64,000 bases of DNA, from assembly GCF_900113185.1 (NCBI RefSeq), contig NZ_FOZD01000001.1, positions 1,178,001-1,242,000 on the forward strand, given 5' to 3'. The position numbers were made by a program, and so were the translations under genes. The notes below the pieces were generated by a model. That model made no database searches, was not told where the DNA came from, and saw only the letters and a program-made list of their open reading frames with translations. The stretch comes from Agromyces sp. CF514 (lineage in GTDB: Bacteria; Actinomycetota; Actinomycetes; Actinomycetales; Microbacteriaceae). Of the stretch, positions 1 through 7,059 are shown piece after piece; within the stretch, counting starts at the first letter, position 1, and every line of letters begins with the position of its first letter.

Positions 1-482
1 CCACCGGGCACGCCCGGCTCAGCAGCGGCATCAAGGCGGCCGTCGCCACGGGCGAGAACCTCACGGGCGTCGACCAGTTCCGGCCCCTGTTCGACGCGGG
101 CGCGCCCGACATCGTGCAGGCCGGCGCGATCTGGGGCGTCTCGCACCTGCACCGTCTCTCGTTCGCGGCCGCGGCCCGCGACCTTCCGGTCAGCCCGGTC
201 GGCTACAACGCCAACCCCGCGGTCGCGCACGTCATGACGGCGGTGCCGAACCATCTCACGACCGAGGTGCAGGCGCTCGACTTCGCCGACGGCGTGCTCG
301 TCGACCACGAGTTCGCCGACGGCGGCATCGTGCTGAGCGACGCGCCCGGCGCAGGCATCTCGATCGACGAGGCCCTGATCGACGCCCGGCGCGACGGCGG
401 AGGCTGGGCCGACCCGGCCGGCCCCCACATGCGTCCGACGCGCGCGGGCCTGCGAGTCGTGCTCGATGGCGTCGAGCGCTGA
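1..482 (+). CDS. Enolase-superfamily (mandelate racemase/MLE-like) sugar-acid dehydratase, C-terminal part
   Basis: The gene is cut by the left window edge; the reading frame is open from base 3 and ends at TGA 480-482. The visible 159 residues are the end of the TIM barrel. An ATGENLTG segment is followed by a hydrophobic DIVQAGAIWGVSH strand and the typical C-terminal capping part (PHMRPTRAGLR). In this superfamily the ATGEN segment carries the late-barrel acidic residue that helps bind or activate the acid sugar; the metal ligands lie upstream, outside the window. The usual reaction is dehydration of an aldonate to a 2-keto-3-deoxy acid. It heads the operon that also encodes a FAH-family protein and a ketoglutarate-semialdehyde-type dehydrogenase, which fits that role. 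The substrate cannot be told from this fragment; fuconate, arabinonate, galactarate or another acid are all possible. Confidence 0.75.
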   Translation, partial: TGHARLSSGIKAAVATGENLTGVDQFRPLFDAGAPDIVQAGAIWGVSHLHRLSFAAAARDLPVSPVGYNANPAVAHVMTAVPNHLTTEVQALDFADGVLVDHEFADGGIVLSDAPGAGISIDEALIDARRDGGGWADPAGPHMRPTRAGLRVVLDGVER

Positions 483-505
483 CCCTCGAGCGCAGAAGGA
501 AGACC

Positions 506-1468
506 ATGGAACTCCGACCCGGACTGCATCGCATCCAGGCCCCGCTCGGCGACCGCTTCGTCGCCCTGTACCTGCTCGTCGGCGACGACGCGGCGCTGCT
601 CGTCGACACGGGCGTGCGCGAGAGCATCACCGACACGCTGCTGCCCTACCTCGATGCCGCAGGCATCCCTCGCGAGCGGATTCGCTGGGCGGTGAACACG
701 CACTGCGACTACGACCACACGGGCGGCAACGGTGCGCTCAAGGCGGCGATCCCGAGCGTGCAGCTCGTCGCGCACGGGCTCGACGCCGACCTCGTCGAAG
801 ACGTGCAGCGCCTCATCGACGAGCGGTACGGCGAGTTCCGCGAGACCGACGGATTCGACGACCCGCCGGAGACCACCGCCTACCTGCGGAGCGTCTCCGA
901 CCTGGTGCCGATCGACCTGCGGGTCGAGGGCGGCGAGGAGTTCGACCTCGGCGGCCGCACCGTGCGCGTGCTGCACGTGCCAGGGCACAGCCCGGGACAT
1001 GTCGCCGTCCACGACGAGGCGAACCGCGCCCTGCTCATCGGCGACGCGACGCTCGGCGAGAGCGTGCTGTTCGCCGACGGCAGCCCGGCGTTCCCGCCGA
1101 CGTACCGCGACACCGACCCCTACGTCGAGAGCCTGCGCGCGTTCCGCGCGCTCGACGCCGACCTGCTGCTCACCGCGCACTACCCCGTGTACGAGGGCGA
1201 GGGCGTCGCCCGGTTCCTCGTCGAGAGCGAGGCCTACACCGAGCGCATCGACGAGCTCATGTCCGAGTTGCTGGCGGCCCGCACCGAGCCGGCCACCACG
1301 CTCGAACTCGTGCGCGAGGCTGGCTCCGCCCTCGGGCCGTGGGGCGCCGACGCGCTCGACTACTCGGTCTTCCCCGTCACGGGCAACCTCGAGCGGCTCG
1401 AACGACGCGGGCTCGTGACATCCGCCGTCGAAGCCGACGGACGCCGCACCTGGCGGTGGGCCCGATGA
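506..1468 (+). CDS. MBL-fold metallo-hydrolase with HxDxDH metal motif
   Basis: 320 residues. The metallo-beta-lactamase metal site is visible as H66-C-D68-Y-D70-H71, then a GHSPGH stretch (H161-H165), D180 in IGDA and H225 in TAHYP. The second His of the usual HxHxDH motif is an Asp here, as in the acidic variant seen in some diiron-type relatives, so the metal site may differ from glyoxalase II-type zinc enzymes. The last 60 residues form an alpha-helical tail of the kind seen in glyoxalase-like MBL hydrolases. A good AGAAGGAAG ribosome site lies just before ATG 506. The stop codon overlaps the next start (ATGA), so it is translationally coupled to the oxidoreductase. Substrate unknown; a lactone or thioester hydrolase for the same pathway is a guess. 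Confidence 0.85.
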   Translation: MELRPGLHRIQAPLGDRFVALYLLVGDDAALLVDTGVRESITDTLLPYLDAAGIPRERIRWAVNTHCDYDHTGGNGALKAAIPSVQLVAHGLDADLVEDVQRLIDERYGEFRETDGFDDPPETTAYLRSVSDLVPIDLRVEGGEEFDLGGRTVRVLHVPGHSPGHVAVHDEANRALLIGDATLGESVLFADGSPAFPPTYRDTDPYVESLRAFRALDADLLLTAHYPVYEGEGVARFLVESEAYTERIDELMSELLAARTEPATTLELVREAGSALGPWGADALDYSVFPVTGNLERLERRGLVTSAVEADGRRTWRWAR

Positions 1469-2538
1469 CCGCGAGGGTGCGGCTCGGTGCCGTCGGCGCC
1501 GGCTGGTGGGCGACGAGCAACCACTTCCCGATCTTCGCGGCCCGCGACGACGTCGAGCTCGTCGGCGTCTGCGGCATCGGCCCCGAGCTCGAGACCGTGC
1601 GCGAGCAGTTCGGCTTCGGCATGGCCACGACCGACTACGACGAGCTGCTCGCGCAGGACCTCGACGCGATGGTCGTCGCGACGCCGCACGACCTGCACCA
1701 CCCGCAGGCCGTCGCGGCGATCGAACGCGGCCTGCACGTGCTCGTCGAGAAGCCCGTCACGCTCGATGCCGCGCAGGGGTGGGACCTGGCCGCGAAGGTC
1801 CACGAGCACGGCGTGCACTTCCTCGCGCCCTACGGCTGGAACTACAAGCCGTTCACGGTCGCCGCCAAGCGCCTCGTCGAGGCCGGGCACCTCGGCGAGA
1901 TCCAGCACGTGCTCTGCCACATGGCCTCGCCCACCCGCGGCCTCTTCGCGGGCGACACGAACCACATCCGCGCGCTCTGGGACTCCGAGACCAGCGGTCC
2001 GGAGCCGAGCACCTGGCAGTCGCCGGCCCGCGGCGGCGGGTACGCCCACGGACAGGTCACGCACTCGAGCGCCCTGCTGTTCTGGCTGAGCGGCCTCCGC
2101 GCGGCATCCGTCATGGCGAAGGTGTCGAACGGGGGCGCCGCGGTCGACCTGTTCAACGCGGCGGTGGTCACGTTCGACGGCGGCGCGCTCGGCGCGCTCT
2201 CGGGTGCGGCGACCGTGCCCGACGGCGACCCGTACCAGGTCGACATCCGCATCTTCGGCACCGAGGGCGTGCTCATGCTCGACACCGAGCGCGAACGCGC
2301 CTGGCTGCACCGCTACGACGGCACCCGCTTCGACCTCGAGGTCGAGCCGGGCGACGGCGCCTACGAGTGCGTCGTGCCGCCCAACCGGTTCATCGACCTC
2401 ATCACCGGGGCGAGTACCGAGAACAACTCCGACGTCGAGGTGGCGGCCCGCTCGGTGGAACTGATCGACGCCATGCTTCGCAGCGCCGCTGCGGGAGGAG
2501 CAGAAGTGAACGTGCATGACGAGGAGCAGGCAGCATGA
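1465..2538 (+). CDS. Gfo/Idh/MocA-family oxidoreductase
   Basis: 357 residues. The N-terminal Rossmann domain has GAVGAGWWA as the dinucleotide loop, and the family hallmark EKPVTLD follows at about residues 95-101. A C-terminal alpha/beta substrate domain contains GGGYAHGQVTHSSALLFWL, the region that normally supplies the catalytic His. Such enzymes oxidise or reduce sugars, inositols or sugar acids with NAD(P). The start is ATG 1465, which overlaps the upstream stop. A longer in-frame reading upstream is only an antisense-like extension through the MBL gene. The stop overlaps the next gene as ATGA. It probably oxidises the sugar or lactone handled by this operon; the exact substrate is not visible. 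Confidence 0.85.
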   Translation: MTARVRLGAVGAGWWATSNHFPIFAARDDVELVGVCGIGPELETVREQFGFGMATTDYDELLAQDLDAMVVATPHDLHHPQAVAAIERGLHVLVEKPVTLDAAQGWDLAAKVHEHGVHFLAPYGWNYKPFTVAAKRLVEAGHLGEIQHVLCHMASPTRGLFAGDTNHIRALWDSETSGPEPSTWQSPARGGGYAHGQVTHSSALLFWLSGLRAASVMAKVSNGGAAVDLFNAAVVTFDGGALGALSGAATVPDGDPYQVDIRIFGTEGVLMLDTERERAWLHRYDGTRFDLEVEPGDGAYECVVPPNRFIDLITGASTENNSDVEVAARSVELIDAMLRSAAAGGAEVNVHDEEQAA

Positions 2539-3761
2539 CCGACCGACGGGGCGTGCTCGACGGCTACCGGGTGATCGACTGCTCGATCGCGATGGCCGGG
2601 CCCTTCGCGGCCCAGCGCCTCGGCGACCTCGGCGCCGACGTCATCAAGGTCGAGCCGACGACGGGGGAGTGGCAGCGCCACGCCGCCGCGGGCGGAGCCG
2701 CAGGCAACGAGATCAACGTGTCGTTCCTCTCGTTGAACCGCAACAAGCGCTCGGTCGCGCTCGACCTCAAGGCCGACGACGGCAAGGCCGCGCTCCGCGA
2801 GCTCGTCGCGGGGGCCGACGTGTTCCTGCAGAACTACCGGCCCGGTGTGGCCGCGCGGCTCGGGGTCGACTACGAATCACTCCGAGCGATCAACCCGTCG
2901 ATCGTCTACGTGTCGATCTCGGGCTACGGCGAGGACGGCCCCTACCGTGACCGCCCCGGCCAGGACCTGCTGCTGCAGGCGATGTCGGGCGCGATGTACT
3001 CGGCTGGGCGCGACGGCGACGAGCCGTCGCCCGCCGGCCAGTACCTCGCCGACGCCATCACCGCATCGACGGCCTTCGAGGGCGTGCTCGCCGCACTGCT
3101 GCACCGCGAGCGCACGGGCGAGGGCCAGCTGGTGACGGTCAACATGCTCGACGCGCTCACGACCCTGCAGATGCAGGAGCTCTCGGTGTTCACGGTCGGC
3201 CGCAAGGCGCAGCAGCGCTCGGCCGAACCGCACGCCCACGTCTACATCCGCGCCCCGTACGGCGTCTTCGAGACGAGCGACGGCTACGTGGCGCTCGCCT
3301 TCGCCGACCTGCACGAGCTCGGCCGCCTCATCGAGGAGCCCGCGTTCGAGGGCTGGTCGAGCGAGGTCGAGGGGTGGACCCGCCGCGACGAGATCCACTC
3401 CCGCACCGCCGCGAAGCTGCGCACCGGCACGGCTGCGCACTGGATCGCGAAGCTCGGCGCGGCCGGCATGTGGATCGGCCCCGTCAACGACTACGCGACC
3501 CTCGTCGACGACCCGCAGATCGTGCACAACGGCACGTTCATCGAGTACGAGCATCCGACCGAGGGCACCGTGAAGACGCCCGGCTTCCCGTACCGCTTCT
3601 CGGCCACGCCGCCGCAGCTCTACCGCGGCGCGCCGCGCGTCGGCGAGCACACCCGCGAGGTGCTCGCCCAGGCCGGGTTCGACGAGTCCGCGATCGAGGC
3701 GCTGCTCGCGTCAGGCGCGGCACGGGCGACGGATGCCGCGGCGGCCGTCGCCGGCGTCTGA
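2535..3761 (+). CDS. CaiB/BaiF (class III) CoA-transferase
   Basis: 408 residues, normal for the family. The N-terminus shows the class III fold signature (GPFAAQRLGDLGADVIKVEP), then NRNKRSVALDLK. The catalytic Asp that forms the acyl-anhydride with the carboxylate is D144 in GQDLLLQAMSG. The enzyme moves CoA from an acyl-CoA to a free acid. Its placement beside a crotonase in a sugar-acid operon suggests that the acid, or a fragment of it, is activated as a CoA ester before hydration or isomerisation. Coupled upstream by ATGA and downstream by TGATG. Identity of the acid unknown. Confidence 0.9.
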   Translation: MTDRRGVLDGYRVIDCSIAMAGPFAAQRLGDLGADVIKVEPTTGEWQRHAAAGGAAGNEINVSFLSLNRNKRSVALDLKADDGKAALRELVAGADVFLQNYRPGVAARLGVDYESLRAINPSIVYVSISGYGEDGPYRDRPGQDLLLQAMSGAMYSAGRDGDEPSPAGQYLADAITASTAFEGVLAALLHRERTGEGQLVTVNMLDALTTLQMQELSVFTVGRKAQQRSAEPHAHVYIRAPYGVFETSDGYVALAFADLHELGRLIEEPAFEGWSSEVEGWTRRDEIHSRTAAKLRTGTAAHWIAKLGAAGMWIGPVNDYATLVDDPQIVHNGTFIEYEHPTEGTVKTPGFPYRFSATPPQLYRGAPRVGEHTREVLAQAGFDESAIEALLASGAARATDAAAAVAGV

Positions 3762-4972
3762 TGACCGGGTACCGGGGGCTCACGTGGGACCACCCGCGCG
3801 GGCGCAACGCGCTCGAGGCCGCGGCGACCGAGGCGCGGTCGACCGCAGCCGCAGCCGCAGCCGCAGCCGCAGCCGCAGCCACAGCCGCAACCGTGACCGG
3901 CGCCTCGCTCGAGCCGCTCATCACGTGGGACGTGCACTCGCTCGAGGGCTTCGAGTCGGCGCCCATCGAGGAGCTCGCCGCGAGGTACGACGTGATCGTC
4001 CTCGACCACCCGCACCTCGGCGACGCGCTCGCCGCGGAGGTGCTGCGACCGATCGACGAGCTCTACCCGCCGACGTTCGTCGCAGGGCTGCGGTCGGCGG
4101 CAGTCGGCCCGAGCACGCCGTCGTACACGCTCGACGGCCGCCTGTGGGCGCTGCCGCTCGACGCGGCGACGCAGGTCGCGGTGCGCCTGCCCGAGCGGCT
4201 CGACGCCGCGCCGACCACCTGGAGCGACGTGCTGGCGCTCGCCGAGCAGGGCACCGCGCCCGTGGCGCTGAGCCTCGCCGGCCCGCACGCGCTGCTCAGC
4301 CTGATGTCGGTGTGCGTGGCGTTCGGGCGGGAGCCCGCGACCGTGCCGGGCGACGGGCTGCTCGACGCGGAGGTCGCGACGGCCGCGATCGACCTGCTCG
4401 CCGCGATCGCGCGCCACGCGCCGCATGGCAGTGCCGAGCTGAACCCGATCGGGCTGCTCGAGCGCATGCGGCGCGACCGCGACATCGCCTACATCCCCCT
4501 GATCTACGGGTACGTGAACTACGCGGCGGGTGCAGGCGGCACGCTGCGCTTCCACGATGCCCCCGCCACGACGCCGTTCGGACGCCGCGGCTCGACGATC
4601 GGCGGCACGGGCATCGCGTTCACGACCCGCCGCGAGCCGTCGCGCGCGCTGCTCGACCACCTTGGCGATCTGTTGTCCCCCGCGGCGCAGGCCGGGTTCA
4701 TCCCCGAGCACGACGGGCAGCCGAGCCTGCGTTCCGCCTGGCTCGACGGCGCCGTGAACGCGGCATCCGGCGGCTTCTACCGCGACACGCTCGCGACGAT
4801 CGAGCAGTCGTGGGTGCGCCCGCGGGTGCCCGGCTTCACGCCGTTCCAGTCAGAGGCGTCTGCCATGGTCCGCCGCGCCATCCTCGACGGCGACTCGCCC
4901 ACGGCGACGATCGCCGCCGTCAACGCCAGCTTCGACGCCCTCGCGTCGATCACCGAACGGAGCCACGCATGA
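3761..4972 (+). CDS. Solute-binding-protein-like protein without signal peptide
   Basis: 403 residues; the start ATG 3761 overlaps the previous stop by one base. The fold looks like a type I/II carbohydrate ABC-transporter binding protein. Visible points are the MTGYRGLTWDHPRG opening, DVIVLDHPHLGD, the DGRLWALPLDAATQVAVRLP hinge-like region, TWSDVLALAEQG, and GSTIGGTGIAFTTRR. No hydrophobic signal sequence, lipobox or membrane segment is present, and no permease or ATPase gene lies nearby. After about 27 residues there is an alanine run encoded by six GCAGCC repeats. A cytosolic binding-protein fold inside a CoA-transferase/crotonase operon suggests a ligand sensor, chaperone or captured enzyme subunit. 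Function unknown; homologues are generally annotated only as extracellular solute-binding protein. Confidence 0.65.
   Translation: MTGYRGLTWDHPRGRNALEAAATEARSTAAAAAAAAAAAATAATVTGASLEPLITWDVHSLEGFESAPIEELAARYDVIVLDHPHLGDALAAEVLRPIDELYPPTFVAGLRSAAVGPSTPSYTLDGRLWALPLDAATQVAVRLPERLDAAPTTWSDVLALAEQGTAPVALSLAGPHALLSLMSVCVAFGREPATVPGDGLLDAEVATAAIDLLAAIARHAPHGSAELNPIGLLERMRRDRDIAYIPLIYGYVNYAAGAGGTLRFHDAPATTPFGRRGSTIGGTGIAFTTRREPSRALLDHLGDLLSPAAQAGFIPEHDGQPSLRSAWLDGAVNAASGGFYRDTLATIEQSWVRPRVPGFTPFQSEASAMVRRAILDGDSPTATIAAVNASFDALASITERSHA
3845..3880 (+). repeat. (GCAGCC)6 tandem repeat encoding poly-Ala
   Basis: Six perfect copies of GCAGCC followed by two degenerate ones, inside the N-terminal region of the solute-binding-like gene. 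It keeps the frame and gives a run of about a dozen alanines. A slippage-prone simple repeat; copy number may vary between strains. Confidence 0.95.
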
Positions 4973-5751
4973 CCGCACCGCAGCACGAGCACGTCAGGGC
5001 CGAGGTCGACGGCGCGGTCGTCACGATCACGATCGCGCGCCCCGAGAAGCTCAATTCCGTCACGCAGGAGATGTCCAAGGCGCTCGTCGCCGTCATCGAG
5101 TGGGCGGATGCCGCAGACGAGGTCCGCGCGATCGTGCTGACCGGCGACGGGGCGCGAGCCTTCTGCGCCGGCTCCGACATCCGCACGCTCGACGCGTACG
5201 CGACGCCGTGGGAGTTCCGCAACCGCACCGACTACTGCGACGCGATCCGCGCCGCCCGCAAGCCCGTGATCGCGGCCGTCAACGGCTACGCGTTCGGCGG
5301 CGGGCTCGAGACGGCGCTGAGCTGCGACATCCGCATCGCCTCGACGACCGCGAGCTTCGCCGCGCCCGAGATCAAGCTCGGCTGGATCGGCGGCGGAGGC
5401 ATGAGCACGTTCCTCGCGCACTCGGTCGGTCCGTCGAACGCGGCCGTGATGCTCATGACGGGCGACCCGATCGACGCCGAGACGGCGCTGCGCTGGGGGC
5501 TCGTGAGCGAGCTCGTCGAGCCGTCGCGCCTCGTCGCGCGGGCGCAGGAGCTGGCCGCGGTCATCGCGACCCGCCCGCCGATCGCGGCCGAGACCGCGAA
5601 GGCCAACCTGCGCGCGGCGTTCAACATGACGCAGGACGAGTCCATCCGCTATGAACGAGACCTGCAGACCGTCACGTTCGCGACCGCCGACGCCGACGAG
5701 GGCCGCGCGGCCTTCGCCGCGAAGCGCGCAGCGACCTTCCACCGACGTTGA
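4969..5751 (+). CDS. Enoyl-CoA hydratase/isomerase (crotonase family)
   Basis: 260 residues. The oxyanion-hole segments AFCAGSDI (about 65-71) and GYAFGGGLETALSCDIRIAS are present. Both acidic residues of a true hydratase are visible: E114 in GGLETAL and E134 in APEIKLGWIGGGG. Hydration or isomerisation of an enoyl-CoA is therefore chemically plausible. The ATG overlaps the preceding stop (ATGA), and the next gene starts 9 bases after the stop, so it belongs to the same operon. With the CoA-transferase two genes upstream it forms a small acyl-CoA module. The natural substrate is unknown. Confidence 0.9.
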   Translation: MTAPQHEHVRAEVDGAVVTITIARPEKLNSVTQEMSKALVAVIEWADAADEVRAIVLTGDGARAFCAGSDIRTLDAYATPWEFRNRTDYCDAIRAARKPVIAAVNGYAFGGGLETALSCDIRIASTTASFAAPEIKLGWIGGGGMSTFLAHSVGPSNAAVMLMTGDPIDAETALRWGLVSELVEPSRLVARAQELAAVIATRPPIAAETAKANLRAAFNMTQDESIRYERDLQTVTFATADADEGRAAFAAKRAATFHRR

Positions 5752-5759
5752 GGAGCCCC

Positions 5760-6977
5760 ATGACCACCTGGCCCGTCGCCCGCGACCTGCTGCCCGTCGA
5801 CGCCGAAGCCGCGACCCTCGTCGGTCGCGCCTGGCTGCCCGCACCTTCGAACGGACCCGCGGATGCCGCGGGGCCGGCCGTCGTCGCCCTGCGCGGCGAC
5901 GACGTGCTCGACGTGTCGGTCGCCTTCCCCACCATGCGCGCGCTCACCGAGACGACCGACCCGGCGGCTGCGATCGCCGCGCTGGTCTCGAGCCCAGATG
6001 GCCGCGCCGTGCGCGTCGGCAGCCTCGACGAACTCGTGGCGAACACCGCACCCGAGACCCGAGACCCGGCGAGCCCGTGGCTGCTCTCGCCCATCGACCT
6101 GCACGTGGTCAAGGCCGCTGGCGTGACGTTCCCGGTGTCGATGCTCGAGCGCGTCATCGAGGAGCGCGCCCGCGGAGACCAGGACGCCGCTGCGACGATC
6201 CGCCGCGACATCCTGAGCGCCATCGGGGGCAGCCTGGACGAGCTGAAGCCCGGATCCGAGGAGGCCGCCGCGCTCAAGGCGCTGCTCCTCGAGCGCGGCT
6301 GGTGGAGCCAGTACCTCGAGGTCGGCATCGGGCCCGACGCCGAGGTGTTCACGAAGGCGCCCGTGCTCGCGACCGTCGGTCCGAACGTCGACGTGGGCGT
6401 GCACCCGGCGTCGCAGTGGAACAACCCCGAGCCCGAGGTCGTGCTCGTCGTGAGCTCCGAGGGCCGCATCGTCGGCGCCAGCCTCGGCAACGACGTGAAC
6501 CTGCGCGACGTCGAGGGCCGCAGCGCACTGCTGCTCGGCAAGGCGAAGGACAACAACGCCTCGGCCTCGGTCGGCCCGTTCATCCGACTGCTCGACGACG
6601 GGTACTCGCTCGACGACCTGCGCGCCTCGGTCGTCTCGCTCACGATCGACGGGGCCGACGGCTACCGTCTCGAGGGCACGAGCGAGCTCGCGCGCATCAG
6701 CCGCGATCCGGTCGACCTCGTGGCGCAGGTCGTGGGCGAGCACCACCGGTACCCCGACGGGTTCGTGCTCTACCTCGGCACGATGTTCGCGCCGGTGGAC
6801 GATCGCGACGTGCCCGGCCGCGGGTTCACCCACCACGACCACGACCTCGTGCGCATCGCCGAGCCGCGTCTCGGTGCGCTCGTGAACCGCGTGCGCTCGA
6901 CCGCGGACGCCGAGCCGTGGACCTTCGGCATCGACGCCCTCTACCGTTCCCTCGCCGCGCGCGGCCTGCTGGGCTGA
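5760..6977 (+). CDS. Fumarylacetoacetate-hydrolase-family protein, probable 2-keto-3-deoxy-sugar-acid dehydratase
   Basis: 405 residues starting at ATG 5760, five bases after a GAGGAG ribosome site. An in-frame TTG at 5748 overlaps the previous stop and is less likely. The FAH core lies in the second half: VGPNVDVGVHPASQWNNPEPEVV with the acidic metal ligands, then GNDVNLRDVEGRSALLLGKAKD. FAH-fold enzymes of about 390-400 residues located next to ketoglutarate-semialdehyde dehydrogenase are known 2-keto-3-deoxy-pentonate dehydratases in Weimberg-type pathways. The gene order here (sugar-acid dehydratase, FAH protein, ALDH) fits that assignment. A C-C bond hydrolase is the alternative. Confidence 0.8.
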   Translation: MTTWPVARDLLPVDAEAATLVGRAWLPAPSNGPADAAGPAVVALRGDDVLDVSVAFPTMRALTETTDPAAAIAALVSSPDGRAVRVGSLDELVANTAPETRDPASPWLLSPIDLHVVKAAGVTFPVSMLERVIEERARGDQDAAATIRRDILSAIGGSLDELKPGSEEAAALKALLLERGWWSQYLEVGIGPDAEVFTKAPVLATVGPNVDVGVHPASQWNNPEPEVVLVVSSEGRIVGASLGNDVNLRDVEGRSALLLGKAKDNNASASVGPFIRLLDDGYSLDDLRASVVSLTIDGADGYRLEGTSELARISRDPVDLVAQVVGEHHRYPDGFVLYLGTMFAPVDDRDVPGRGFTHHDHDLVRIAEPRLGALVNRVRSTADAEPWTFGIDALYRSLAARGLLG

Positions 6978-6981
6978 GCCG

Positions 6982-7040
6982 CCGACCCGCCGACCCCGCC
7001 GACCCCGCCGACCCCGCCGACCCCGCCGACCCCGCCGACC
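6982..7040 (+). repeat. CCGACCCCG 9-bp tandem repeat, intergenic
   Basis: Five perfect copies of CCGACCCCG (6990-7034) flanked by partial copies, filling most of the 82-bp gap between the FAH-family and aldehyde dehydrogenase genes. The same unit recurs at 60712-60775 in another within-operon gap. Confidence 0.95.
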
Positions 7041-7059
7041 ACTGATCTCGGAGACCCGC

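Noticed and set aside
1..482. Assignment of the left-edge gene as L-fuconate dehydratase
   Set aside because: The visible C-terminal residues do not show the FucD-specific pattern I recall, and the metal ligands lie outside the window; only the superfamily is supported.
3845..3880. Suspected frameshift or sequencing artefact in the binding-like gene
   Set aside because: The GCAGCC units are multiples of three and both flanks read in the same frame with sensible protein sequence.
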